A DNA stretch of 64,000 bases from Vitellaria paradoxa (taxonomy: Eukaryota > Streptophyta > Magnoliopsida > Ericales > Sapotaceae), in contig CM034233.1 of assembly GCA_019916065.1 (NCBI GenBank), positions 1,798,001-1,862,000 of the forward strand, given 5' to 3'. Positions 1-12,110 of the stretch are shown in pieces. Each line of letters opens with the position of its first letter. The stretch's first letter is position 1. The notes beneath the pieces were generated by a model. That model was not told the origin of the DNA. It made no database searches and saw nothing but the letters and a program-made list of their open reading frames with translations. The position numbers were made by a program, and so were the translations under genes.

Positions 1-392
1 GAAAACAAACAAAAAGAAAATGGATAAAGTGATACATTTATACATTGCAGTAACAGGCTCGCTTCTGATAGCCTCATCATAACGACCAACTAATCTCGAG
101 CGAATTTGTAAAAATTTATAGCCCATCAAATGAATCAAAAAAGACAGCTATGCCAGAAGGCAATGTCCAATGCTGTTCTGTTAATCTGGCTATTAAAAGG
201 ATAATCTACGACTTAGTAGTTATGGATCAATTGAAAATTTTCAAATTTTCATATTTTAAACGGGGAAATACTTGTCTTCCCAACCAGTTAACTCTGCCTC
301 CTAACCCAAATGAGACTAACAAGGCATTCTTTTTTCCTTTTTTTGGGACTCTAGGGGTCACTATAACCTACATCAAAAACAGAGTTTGTTAC
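1..392. other. Intron sequence downstream of the last visible exon of gene 1
   Basis: On the minus strand a splice donor directly follows the exon that ends at 393. The family usually continues with one more short exon after the conserved C-terminal motif. I do not find that exon between 1 and 392, so this stretch is read as intron and the gene as running off the left edge. Nothing else is recognisable here. Confidence 0.6.
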
Positions 393-3300
393 CTCCTCAT
401 AAAATGCATTGATCTCTTCCTCTGTAAGGCCGTCATCTTCTCCAGTACTTTCCTCCCAACCAAGAGAACGAAGAAATGCAGCCTCTTCCTCATCAGGATA
501 AACTGCTCCATCAATGCACAAATTCTTCTCCCCATCATGAGTATCCCCATTGCCAGTCACGTCACTACCATTCTCAGTAGCACAAGGACCTAAATCAGCG
601 CTACCTCCCTTGACTACTTCAGTAGAGTTCTCTACAATGGGAGACGAAATAACAACCCCTGAATCCGAGAGGACACCAGAAGTGTTTGTTGAGGTTTTCT
701 TCCTCATGAGATTGAAGAAGTCATTCCGGCTTTGAGCCTGAGACTGGAAGGATCTCTTTTCCACACTGGATCCAGAATTTAGTGCCAAAGCAGCTACCTT
801 GCGTTCAAGAGCGGAATGCTTCAAGCTATTTGGGCTCTTCAAAGAAATAGAAGGTGCCGTTGGAGCAGCTCCAAGATGACTGTTTGTTACTCTGCTGGCA
901 TTATTGGATGGGCCGGATACATCCTTTGCCATACAGGAGACACCATTCTCCCTTCCTGGCTTGAGAACAAGAAACTTTCTACTATAAGATGACCTTGAAG
1001 TGTCAGATCTGACTTGTCCACCACCAAGAGACTGATTAGCAATTTGGGAAGAGTGGGGCTGCTGCTGCACGCTCTTAGCAGCTACAGACATCTCACTGGT
1101 TCTCAATGCTGTTTTGGGCTTTGATTTATCAGTACTTAGAACCTGAAAGCACATTAAAAAAAAATAGCTAATTGATTATTCAATGTTCATATTAAGCATT
1201 GATTTCTCACATAGAAGGTAGAACTCAAAACAGATTAAATCTATAGAGCAAAAAATTAATTAACTAAGCACAGCCTTGACCATTGCCCTGCCATTCTTCA
1301 ATAGGAAAAAGCATAGTCTTTCCCACCTTTTGCAAATATCTAGAGCGTTCAGAAGGCTCAAAAAGCAATTCTCACAAATTCAGCCAAGAAATCGCAAATG
1401 TTAATGCAAGAACAAAATAAAAGGAACAATATCCAATCCTGTATCAGAAAAATATATCACCCAGTTAAAAGTTTTATAACACCTGCACAAACTTCACTTA
1501 TTATTTTTTTTTCATGAAAAACCCAAAAGGCAAGATTTATTCCTTTATAACAGATTGTATAATCCCACTAGATGATAAAAAGCCATTCTTTAATCATTAA
1601 GGGAGAACAATGCAGCAAAAAGATTAAAGTAGCATGCTTACCAATTCCATTTTGTTAATCCTAAAATAGACTGCCACATCAAGCACTAATGATAACAGCC
1701 CTCACTGACCAAATTGGATAATACACTTGGTTCTCAGGCAGTGCTACAGGGGTAAGCCAAAGTTTTCCTGGTGATACCTCTGACTAGCATTTTTTTCCTA
1801 GCACGAACAATCTAAGGTATATTGTTACATACGGCACAACCTAAGGAAGTCCAAAATAAAAAGAAGCATTGTTCAACTTCTACAGAGGGGTTCAACCACT
1901 GTGCCTTGTACACAAGTGCAACCCAGTAAAGCTGACCCATTAACAGATTGGCAGTTCTACAATGGTTCCTTCAACTCCTAATAGAAGAAGTTAAAAGATG
2001 TTATTATGGAAGTCAATCAAAAAAACAAAATCAAAACAGAGGCTCACCTCAAAAAGCCTTAGGTAACAACATTCAACCAGAAGAAGTTAAAAAGCCACCA
2101 ATGGCCCACCATCCTACTAAGCTTACTAAAGTGTTGGATGGAGTTCCTTACCCTGTGTTGAAGCTACTGATCGAAGGACTTGAATACATGTTTCACTCTT
2201 GTACACAGAAAGAAGCCAGCAAGAGAATGTAGCAATGACTTGCAACTAAATGAATAAAATCCTCAAGAGTTCTTATGGATCAACATAAATATCTGCTTTC
2301 TTGGGATGGCTACCTCAACCAGTTTACAATTTTAAACTGTTTTTTGGTACTAAAGATAATGCACCTCTCACTTTTTGATGTCATCAACAACCAAACGATT
2401 TTACTTTTATCCCTCTCAAACCTTAATACAAATGAAGAAACAGGGGTAGATATATGATATGTGAAGGGAAAAGGATTGCCCCATTGTGACATAGTCATCA
2501 CAGGTGGGTTCAAAACATGCAAAGCTTCTCCGAATGGGAGACAGGTAAGGCTGAGTAAATCTGACCATTCGGAAACCCCAATGTGGCAGGACCCTCATGT
2601 GGCAGGACTGCCTCTTTACATGAGAAGAAAAGAGGATATATAAACACCAACCAAATAACTCTCATGTTTTTTTTTTTTTTTTAATATTAAGGGATTCGAA
2701 AGATGTAAGTCTATTGCCTTACTCTTATGTTGCATTGACTCTTCTAAATGTATGACATACAGGCTGAGTAAATCTGACCATTCTGAAACCCCAATGTGGC
2801 AGGACCCTCATGTGATAGGACTGCCTCTTTACATGAGAAGAAAAGAGGATATATAAACACCAACCAAATAACTCATATGTTTTTTTTTTTTTAATATTAA
2901 GGGATTCGAAAGACGTAAGTCTATTGCCTTACTCTTATGTTGCATTGACTCTTCTAAATGTATGACATACACATATCAGATACTTGACACTTGGACAAGA
3001 ATACCAGGGTAAAGTTATTGTATATGTATCCTAACATAATTAAATATCCATACCAACATATTTGACAACCCAATTTTGACACATAATTTACGCATAGAAC
3101 TTATATTTTATGCATTAAATGCTCTAACAGAACCTTATTAATACCATGTTATTCTATAAAAGAAAATGATTATATTAAATATATAAATATTTTTCTCTGT
3201 CACTGTATCATTGAATAAGAGAAATAATAGATTTGACTCTTGGACACGTATCTTTACCCAAGTCCATGTAACATAGCCATATTCGAGTTCTTTTTCCAAA

Positions 3301-6300
3301 AAAAAAAAAAAAAAAAACATAGCCATATTCGAGTATGCTTTGCATGGGAAGGAAACCTTTAATCACATGGGAGGGGCCTTTGAAAGCATTCTTTACTATT
3401 GGGATGTACTTTGGCAGTATACTAGCTTGTTTGTGCATGTAGAGAAGGTAAGATTGTGAAGTGATACAAATTGTGGGGTGCAGAATGAAGAGAGCTTAGA
3501 GATGGCTTTCCCATATCTCTTTGGGATTGCTAGGGGTAATAACACTGCAGTGGTGAACCATGCAGACCATTTGCGAGAAAAGGTGTTTACCAATATGTCA
3601 TTCAAACATGCTTTGAAAGATTGCAGTCTAAGGAAGTGGTCTTTATTACCCCATTATATGATTTCCGAGGCTTAGGGAGATGTGATGAGACAACTCCATC
3701 AAGAAAGTGACAGCCTTTTATCCTCTTTTTGTATGGCTATCAAATCCCTATTGTGGACAACTTGATCCATAGAAAGCATATCATTGTAAATTAATGTTGT
3801 ACATGCAAGAAGGAGAGTCACCTAAGCATCTACTCATCCACTGTAGGCTGGCCAAAGACGTGGCTTTTCTTTTGGTTGATTTAGAATCCAATGGGTATTT
3901 ATAATTAAGATGATAGACGTGATGCATTGGTGTCCGCAAGTACGATGATAAAGCTAATACACTGCACATTCCCAAGTAGGATAAGTTGGAATCACCAGTT
4001 GTTCCCAAGTAAGGTAATAGTGCTAGGTTGCAACAAAAGAAAGTTAAAAACTGAAGGAATCCATAAAAGGCAACACATTATGATGAATTATTTGGGAGGC
4101 AATAAATCAACACTTCTTTGAAGGGAACATCCTTTTCAAGTTAGAATCTTTTTTCGTCAATACTATTGACGGGTTTCCAAGGTATTTAATAAACTGATTA
4201 AGGATTTTGTTTAGATTGGTTGAGAATTTTAAGCACTAATCGTTTGCATATCTTTTGTCCTACTTAGGAAGTTAGAATCTTTTTTCGTCAATAGTATTGA
4301 CGGGTTTCCAAGGTATTTAACAAACCAATTGAGGAATTTGTTTAGATTTGTTGAGAATTTCAAGCACTAATTGTCTGCATATCTTTTGTCATTCTTAGGT
4401 GTACTTTGAATGTTTTCTACATCCCTTAATGCTTTTTAATAGAATTCTATTTATATAAAAAAGAAGAACGGGCAACCAAACCCACCAATCTATTACATCT
4501 TCAGCAATGGTTCCGTTCACAAATGCTACAGTTCGTTTTTGATTTAAAGAGCCAAAGTATATTTGTTTGGTTCTAGGTTAGATAATCATACACCCGAACC
4601 GAACTAAACCAGAAACCGACCCCATTTTATACACATTCTAAAGCTTAAGCCCTGCAACTTACTTCGTCCACGTATATCTAGGCAGTGTACGATAGCAAAA
4701 GAAAGCTAATACAATTGCCATCACTCAACAATGTTAAAAGAAAAAAAAAATTTCCCACATCGCTAACACACCATTTGGTTTCCTTATTCTGTTACCTTTA
4801 TACACTTGTCCCACATTCCTTGAAGACCAAATTTTGGAATTCTTCTCTCCCTATAAGAGAGGTCTTCCTCCCCTTAAAGATGGGCTTCACTGTTTTGTTA
4901 ACATGTGAGCCCTGCCCTTTATTATTTTCATGTCCAAAAGTCCAATTACATTTGGCCGGCCTAATATTTTATTTTAGTTTAAAATCTTGTAATAATTGGG
5001 TCTCTGAGTTAGCCTTGACCCTTAGAATTAATTTTTAAGACCAATTATTTCCGATTTGCTCCAGGTAGGTTCCATTTGGTTCCATGTTGGGTTCAATACC
5101 AATCCAATCCATGAAACCCCTATCACCACCACCCCCAACAAAAATAAATAAATAAATACTCGATCCTTTCAAAATTAGCCACATTTTCTTCCCAAAGAAA
5201 ACAACAATTTTATGGAAACGGTATCACTCAACGTCTACCAATTACTTAAGGAACGCAATGGAAGATTCATAATCTTCTTGATAGAATTCTAATTAAAACA
5301 TAAAGAAATGAAAAAGAGAAAAACCTGGTTTTTGCAAAGCTTGAGAAAGCAGCTAAGAAAGAAAAGTGAACGGTGGTGATTACTAAGATGGTCAAAAATG
5401 GCTAACTTTTTCAAAGAAACCTATATAACTAAAAAGGGAATCACACAATGTGTTTAACAGAGATTGTTCAATGTCTCAAGGGAAAAAAAAATGAAATTAG
5501 TGCTCTTACTGAGGCTTTGGATGTTGAGGGAGTCATGGGTATTAATTGCTTGGATTGCTTGATAGCCAATTCCTCAAGCCTTTGTGTCTTATCAGGTAGC
5601 TGCCAATTAAATAAAATATCTGCCATTAGATTAGTCTAGGATATTCATTACAAAATACACAGGAAGAATGACAGTTACCTGGGGAGTGGAACGAGCTTGA
5701 GATGGAGCATGCGACAATGTCTCAGCCATATTAAGGCCTGCATTGGGACTTGGAGCCCCAGATGACAGGGTTGAAAGAACAATTTGTTGAACTGATGCAG
5801 GCCCCATGCTATTGCTGCCAATTATTGTGGGGACCTCTGCTAAAGCAGAGGTCCACCCCTCACCACCGATCAAGCCTGGATTGCCAAAGCTCTGTGCAGC
5901 TGTGCTCAAACCAGGAGACGAAACTCTTCCAATTTCAGACACCCCCAACTTCTCTTCAGTTCCAAGAGAGGGAAAATCCTTTTCAAATGCAGTTTTCTGG
6001 GCACTGCTACCAAGAAATCCACCAGAAACTACACCATTGCTGCTGCAATGTTTATTATTGCTACCACCAATATTAGAGTCCACGGCTCTTCGGGGTAACA
6101 CCTCGCCAGGTTTTCTACACAGTAACGAATGTGTACGCCTCAAGCCATCCTTCTCAGCCCTACTGATTAAGATATCATCTAATGGATCAGAACTGTCATG
6201 GTCCCAGAGGTCCCCAATAGCAGACCTGTCTTTCTCTCTGTCACATTTTTTATCACGATGACTTCGACCAAAACTACTATAGGGATGCTTTGAAGAACCA

Positions 6301-6627
6301 TTGCTGCTTGAACTACGCTGAGAATTGCATGAAGAAGTTCGGTCCAGAAAAGCAGAACGAGTAGTATCTTTATCACTTACACTCCTAAGACATCTGTTTC
6401 TTGGGGAGTGCTCCGGGGAACAAACATCTACAGGAATATAAACATCATAAATGATAAATTTTAAAAACAAAACAAAGAACAAAAAATGAATGCAAAAGCA
6501 AAACAACAGTGAAACTACCTGAGTGCAGATAAGAAGGCACAAAATGGTGGGCTGAATAGCCACCCCCGCTGACACTTCCAGTATTTCTCAACCATTCGGG
6601 AACTAAGGCGGGTTCACTTCTTTCCAT
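393..6627 (-). CDS. Ser-rich plant protein of unknown function, vasculin-like C-terminus (3' end outside window)
   Basis: Coding exons on the minus strand are 6519..6627, 5679..6427, 5510..5599 and 393..1142. They join in frame at GT-AG sites and give 566 residues; a final exon is missing to the left. The start at 6627 opens with MERSEPALVPEWLR, which I recognise from a conserved plant family usually annotated as uncharacterised. The protein is rich in Ser, Gly and Asn and has no signal peptide or membrane segment. Two islands stand out: FEKDFPSLG at residues 184-192, and an acidic region at about 532-566 containing AAFLRSLGWEE and then LTEEEINAFYEE. From family knowledge, vasculin/GPBP1 regulators carry an FPSL motif and a C-terminal block with a similar LGW...LTEEE pattern, so a nuclear role is possible but inferred. 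Intron 3 is 4.4 kb and holds a LINE remnant and two tandem duplications. Gene structure is well supported; function is not. Confidence 0.85.
2548..2970. repeat. Tandem duplication, two copies of about 213 bp
   Basis: Copy 1 (2548..2760) and copy 2 (2761..2970) both begin AGGCTGAGTAAATCTGACC and end TATGACATAC. They differ at a handful of bases and in the length of an internal T run (16 against 12). The pair lies in the 4.4-kb intron of the Ser-rich protein gene. No coding potential is seen. Confidence 0.93.
3270..3335 (+). repeat. 19-bp direct repeat flanking a poly(A) tract
   Basis: AACATAGCCATATTCGAGT occurs at 3270..3288 and again, identical, at 3317..3335. Between them are only TCTTTTTCC and about 19 A residues. 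A perfect direct repeat around an A-tail is the usual footprint of target-primed LINE-type retroposition, here reduced to the tail. A replication-slippage duplication is the alternative. Confidence 0.6.
3478..4463 (+). mobile_element. LINE (L1-type) 3' remnant, non-functional
   Basis: Frames on the plus strand resemble the C-terminal part of plant L1 reverse transcriptases. One gives AFPYLFGIARGNN. After a stop and one frame change, the zinc-binding zf-RVT region can be followed at about 3745-3870, with C-x2-C and HLLIHC elements. The segment ends near 4463 with a T-rich stretch and a short A-rich tail typical of plant LINE 3' ends. Several stops and frameshifts interrupt it. It lies antisense to the host gene in the big intron and contains the 131-bp tandem duplication. 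The 5' limit is not known; it may begin earlier. Confidence 0.65.
4138..4399. repeat. 131-bp tandem duplication inside the LINE remnant
   Basis: The units 4138..4268 and 4269..4399 both begin AAGTTAGAATCTTTTTTCG and end CTTAGG. They have the same length with around ten substitutions. Each carries a small palindrome, CGTCAATA/TATTGACG with a central base. The duplication must post-date insertion of the LINE fragment unless the LINE carried it in. Confidence 0.93.
4464..5509. other. Remaining intron 3 sequence of the Ser-rich protein gene
   Basis: AT-rich intron sequence between the LINE remnant and the acceptor-side exon at 5510. I see no exon, RNA gene or clear repeat here. The open frame at 4685..5038 has no recognisable family features and is treated as chance. 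Confidence 0.6.
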
Positions 6628-7700
6628 GAGAAGTAAACATGATCAAATACAACAAGAAACCTCAGCTTGTCTTTCTTTCAAGCCACTCCTTGCAAAATTG
6701 TTATCCTTCTATTTGCAAGAAAGCCACCCACTAACCCCAGTTTTCATTTCCCTACAAAACCACTCTTACTTCACAACTTCCTCAAATTCCCCAAGTCAGT
6801 ACACCTCTGCAGGTAGAAAATTTTAAATCCTCCCAAACAATACTGAAACTACAGTTCTTGCCCAGTTAGAACTGTCGTGTGAAGAGAATTCGGAGTCAAA
6901 CACATAGCCAGATGAAGACAACCGAAATGCCAATAATAAATATCATCCCCGCCGGGAGCCAATGACAGGATTACCACAAAAGATTCTTACACCCCCCATC
7001 TTAAATGAAAGACAACATACAGACCAAATTAAACAATCACAAGACCCTCATTTCGGCCAAAAATCAATTCAGATTAGACAGGAAGACCAATAACTAGGAC
7101 GACAGCGAATTGATGCGCCCAGTTCTCAACCAATCGTTCCTATCAATCAAAACAAGAAAACCCTAATCACCAATAAAATAACGTCGATGACAATTAAAAT
7201 GTTGAACCAGATTAAAACACTAGAAAACGAGTTTCAAACCCTAGAGTCTCAACAGGACAAAATCTAGAACCCGCAGCACAGAAAACTTCAGTGATAGAAA
7301 ACGATGCAGACAGAGAAACAAATAAAGAAAGCAACCTACTTACCAAAAAAAAATAAAGAAAGCAACCGTACCTCCAGTGCGGCCGATGGGATGTATAAGT
7401 CAGATACCCGTATATGGATTCCAGAAACCCTAACCGCTCAAATAACCGCCAAATTACGTGCGTGTGTATATATATTGTCGATGAGAAGTAATGCGATACG
7501 GAGAGACGGAAAGAGAGAGAGAGAGATGCGATAGCCACAGAGAAAGAGGCCTGGAGTGTGTAGAGAGAGAATGGGATGGGGATGAGAACCGAATGATATT
7601 AGGGCAGATATAGAGAGAGATAGAGAGAAAATGCGAGTGTGCGTGCGGTGGAGGTGAATTTCACACAGAGAGAGAGAGAGAGAGAGCGAAAACGTATGAA
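6628..7700 (-). promoter_or_regulatory. 5' leader, leader intron and promoter-proximal region of the Ser-rich protein gene
   Basis: On the minus strand a good donor (GGAG|GTACGG) lies at 7371/7372, with an alternative donor near 7344, about 0.75 kb upstream of the ATG. This implies a leader intron between roughly 6640 and 7371 and a non-coding first exon from 7372 to about 7690. The leader contains a CT/GA run (7663..7687) and several AAACCCTA telo-box-like words (near 7158, 7238 and 7425), common in leaders of broadly expressed plant genes. The acceptor could not be fixed. Confidence 0.5.
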
Positions 7701-7893
7701 GAACAGGCTCTTCTTGTGAAATGAATTTTCTTTGTTTTTATTATTAAATAGCATTAATGATATTAATTATTATAATTACCAGTTTTTCTTTCTTGTTCAC
7801 CAATTAAACCTCTGAACTCAACCAAACTAACTTGACTGTTCTTCGCACACGTGGCTTGGGGAGAGCATAAATTATCAAATACAATTGTGAGAT

Positions 7894-8003
7894 CGTTTGG
7901 AGTTTTATAATTTTATAAGAATGTAAATTTTTATAAAATTTAAATTTGCTACAGTTAATAAATTTTTATAAATTTATATTAATTCATATAATTCCAGACA
8001 TAC
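7894..8003. mobile_element. Small palindromic MITE, GTTTGGAGTT family (copy 1)
   Basis: It opens with GTTTGGAGTTTTATAA and closes with TTCATATAATTCCAGAC, an imperfect inverted repeat around an AT-rich core. It resembles the copies at 19140, 21697, 49462 and 63645. Confidence 0.5.
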
Positions 8004-10272
8004 CTAGGAAACAATCAATTTATTATGAAATTATTTTGTAAGTATGGCTATACATATCGTTAGATTAAGATATAATAAATAAATTATAACAAATTAAAAT
8101 ACTCGAACGAGGGATGAGAGCCAATCCCTCCAGCCCTCGGGATCATCCTACTGTAACTAGCAAGAAGACACGTGTCTTATTAGTCTCCATTTTCTGTGTG
8201 CCCTTTTTCTTCAATCGTTTTCTATGAAATTTTTTGTTGCAGTGGAGGTGGTGGAGGTGATAAATTACACGTATTTCTGTTAAATATTTGAATAATTTCA
8301 TCTTGCAACATTGAAAAATTATAATTATTTCAATTATTTTGAAAATTTGTTAGTCCTGACTCTTTTTCATCAAATAAATTGTTAGTTTTTTGATTAATAG
8401 GTTAAAATCAACTAAAATTTTAATTAATTTTACTGTTTTACTCTTCTGCAAATCAAACAAATAAATAGATTGTTGCGAAACAAAAAAAAAATTACATATA
8501 TATGCATATACAAGTAATTATGTGTATATGTATATCTATAAATAACATAAACATATATCAGAACTAAAATATTATCAATTCGTTTTATATGGAAGTAATT
8601 ATTCTAAAACTTATAACAAAATCCAAACTACATGGTAAGAAATTAAACAATTTTGACATTCGTATATCAAAATCCCAAATTTACACCATTTTAATTGAAG
8701 AAAAAAGTTGAAAAATAAAAGTAACAATTGGAAAGCCTATACTTTTATAGGAGATTTGAGCTGTTAATCATCAACAACGACATATTTTTATTAGTTACAG
8801 CGTCAAACAATATCTTAATAAGTTAGGCTATAATAGATTGAGATTTTTTGGCGCCAACAAGCAATCTAGTAGGTTGAGTAGCACTAATAGATGTTTGGGT
8901 GTAATTGGGGAAATCAATGGATTCTTGCATGCAATAGCAATAAGAATTTTTGTGATTTGATCTCGTATTGTGATTGGTAATGTTTGTGGGGTTGGGGGTA
9001 AGTCCGGTGCATCGCAGACCGTCGAATCTTGTATGTACTGTGTATCCTGCACTGTGCAATAATCCAACGATTCACAGTGTACCGAACCTATTCCCTTCTC
9101 ATGTTTGTGTACAAGTTTGAGGACGAATATCGCCAGTGCCCATGATTACAGAGAAAACTTAAGTGATAGGGGGTGCAGTCGCTTAGGCATGGTTGGAATT
9201 GACATCATAGGCTTAGGTGACAACAAGATTGGGTGAAAGTGAGCCAATAACTACAGCTATAGCTGACTGCATGGCACTGAAGATAAGCCAAATAGGTGCA
9301 ATTAGAAGTAAGGATAACTGGTAAAGAGGACTTGTTAGCGACAGCGCCAAAGCTAGGGGGAGGTGAGGAGCTAACTTTGTTTAGTTGCAATTAATGTAAA
9401 GAAAAGGCATGAATTTGAAAAGAAGACGTAAATTTGTAAATTGAAAATGGTGTTCAATAGAGAGATAAATGAGAAGTGTGTAAACCTATTGATAATTTTT
9501 AGGGTAAATTTGTCTCAACAATACTATTGCAATCAATTGGAGATAAATTTTATTTTGTAATAATATTTTGTTTCGATAAAGCCATTTTTTATTATCGTAT
9601 AAATATTTTAATTTTTATAAAATATTTTTTAAATTATGAAAAAATTAGTTTTCAAAAAATATTTTAATTTGAAATAAACAAAGCCAAATTGATGATTTTT
9701 TTTTTTTTACAAATAAAAATGATTTTTGTTGAAAAATTTAAAAATAAAAAATACTCATGTCAGTATGCTTTGGAGAGAAGATAAATTAAAAGAAATAATT
9801 TTTTTTTTCTATTTTCATGTTTGATTTTTGGATTTAGAGCGAATAAAGAGGAAAAAAAATATAAATCAAGGAATCCCATATTATTTTATTTTCCCTTTAA
9901 TTTCCCTTCATTTTGTTTTTCTTCTAAAATTAGCAATCAAAAAGCATGCATTTAAATCGGTCATTTTACACATATTTTTATGTACTTTTTGTAAATACTA
10001 AAATAAATAAAAATTTTGTTTAATTTTAGAGAATATTTTCTTAAAAATATATTTGGTAGAAAAATAATAAGGATTATTTTTTTAAAAATAATGAAATATA
10101 TATTTTCAAGCCAAACAAATTTTTTCTTTCTACTTGAATTTTTATATTCCATTCTACTTCTAATTTCCGCTTTATCTTGTTAAATATATTTATAAATAAT
10201 TGTTCGCTCTTCAAAATCTTTTTCTCAAATGAAACAATAAGCTTCATTCTCCCTTGTTACTTACCTATAACA
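8004..10272. other. Intergenic, AT-rich; one less AT-rich island at 8823..9400
   Basis: Mostly low-complexity A/T DNA. The island 8823..9400 is more balanced in base composition and holds open frames of 60-80 codons on the minus strand. None shows a family motif, so it could be a decayed gene or element fragment. No annotation is justified. Confidence 0.5.
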
Positions 10273-10793
10273 TGTTGGATATAATATATTATGGTGCTCT
10301 AGAATGTCCTAAAATAGTTTGGGGTATTCTAGAGGGCTTCAAAATTTTTTAATATGGTCTGAAAATTTTTAAAAGTCACTGAAATATTATAATTTTTATA
10401 ATATTTTAGAAGTTAGGAAAATTTTTAAACAATGTCTTAAATATTCTAAAGTATTGTAAATATTATAAACTATAATATTTTAGAATTGAAGAGAATTTAT
10501 AGAAAGCGTGTTGAATATTTTAGAAAATTGTAGATCTCTTGAGTATTATAAATATTTTAGATATTTTAGTAGATGATCCTAGAGGCACAATCATTGCCGT
10601 TGAATCAAATTAATCTATACCATCTATTAAGAAAGTGAAGGAATATAAATAGGGATAGAGTTTGTTTATATATGATGCGTAATCATCCAAATTCTAAACA
10701 TTCAAGTGAGATAATGAATAAATATCTCACAAAAAAAGAAAAATTTGTGTGTCTAAGTCTTACATAAGTTAAAAGAATATTTTAGTAACTACA
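10273..10793 (+). mobile_element. Probable solo LTR
   Basis: The segment starts TGTTGGATATAATA and ends AACTACA, so it has TG...CA termini. Inside is a TATA-type promoter word (TATAAATAGGG, near 10636), and about 60 bases later an AATGAATAAATATCT poly(A)-signal-like word, the usual order in a plant LTR. No matching target duplication or adjacent internal region was found, so the borders are tentative. Confidence 0.45.
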
Positions 10794-11043
10794 ACTTAAT
10801 TAAGTAAATTTAATTTTATATTTTTTTAGTATTTCTTAAATGCCATTTTAACCACCCACTATCCTTATAGTTTTTTGTATTTTTAAATTTTATTTAATTA
10901 TAAATTGTTTACTAAAATGGCATTTAGAACTATTTAATATTTTACAAGTATTTCAATAATTTTTATTTTAAATTTATTTGAAATAAAAAATATATATTTT
11001 ACTTGATTAAAAAAAACTCACACATAGAGTGTATAGAGTAGCA

Positions 11044-11503
11044 TTTAGGGTACGTTTAGAGTAATAAAAAATAAGATAAATTGAGATCTAACATGGTTTG
11101 GAATTAATTTTGGCACATTTATTGAGATGAATAGGAGCAAACTGCGGGAACGGTTATCCTAAAACCATTCTCAAGAATTCAAAAAATCAATGCTCTATAT
11201 ATGCATAGCGCCAAAACCATGGAAATGGTTTTTCAAATCCATTCTCATGGATTCAAAAAAATCAATAAAAAATAACGACAATGGTACTCATTTGAAAACT
11301 TTTGACTCGAAGAATATGATTGTCAAAAAAAATTTACGCATTCAATTAATCTCCTTCTAAATTTTTTATTTTTTTAGTGAAATATTAAAATTTTTTAAAA
11401 TTAATAAAGACGGGAATGTATAAATATGTGATAGATAATTTGAGTGATTTATAGAAATTGTTAGAAATTTATTTTATTTGTTACAGCTCCAAACACACAC
11501 TTA
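11044..11503. mobile_element. MITE-like element with TTTRGAG termini
   Basis: The left end reads ACGTTTAGAGTAATAA. The reverse complement of the right end reads GTGTTTGGAGCTGTAA. These are imperfect terminal inverted repeats around 460 bp of AT-rich DNA with no coding capacity. Confidence 0.45.
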
Positions 11504-11848
11504 GTCATAAATAACGAAAAGATCCATTTGGGACATTAAATGATAGGATTTCGCCTACACTATATAGAAAAAAACACAAAATCTATATATTATGCCTTTA
11601 AGTCAGCTCTTTCTTAAATGTCTAAATTGAATCAATGAAGCCTATGCGTTGCCATGGACTCATCGTGTCGTAATTTGACATGCCAAGATGTCAACACTAT
11701 GGCTGTGCATGCCACACGACTCTTCGCTGTCCAGAATAAACCGAATATCCGATTTCAAAAAGGCCGGTGCCAAACAAGCCCAACCAGTCCTGGATATATA
11801 CCATGCCGAAATGACCAAGTCCAGCCCATTACTCTCATTTTTCTCATT

Positions 11849-12110
11849 TTATATATATATTTTTGTAATTTTTCCCCGCAACCTTCACGAGCCAACGCAA
11901 CCTTCGGCATCGCAGGCGAGAGAGCAAACGTCGCACGTTTGTTCTCTCTCTATCTCTCTGGTTCGCTCTCTTCGTCACCCATATCTCAACCCCTGAACCC
12001 TCGATCTTTCCCTCTCTCTAATCCGCATTTGAACTTGAACCCCGTCATATCTCCCCCCTCCCTTCTCTCATCGTCAATCGACTCTACTGCTTATTTCTCG
12101 TCGCTTCCAG
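11849..12110 (+). promoter_or_regulatory. Core promoter and first leader exon of the DUF1644 gene
   Basis: A TATA stretch (11849..11861) is followed about 30 bases on by a C/T-rich, less AT-rich leader running to a good donor at 12110/12111 (TTCCAG|GTACAC). The matching acceptor is TGTCAG at 15925..15930, 12 bases before the ATG at 15943. Transcription is likely to start near 11880-11890. Confidence 0.6.

Noticed and set aside
150..735. Plus-strand frames opposite the last visible exon of the Ser-rich protein
   Set aside because: They mirror the minus-strand coding exon, which has family-level conservation and correct splice sites.
8823..9067. Two overlapping minus-strand frames of 78-79 codons
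   Set aside because: The same DNA is open in two frames and neither matches anything I recognise; kept only as an unassigned island.
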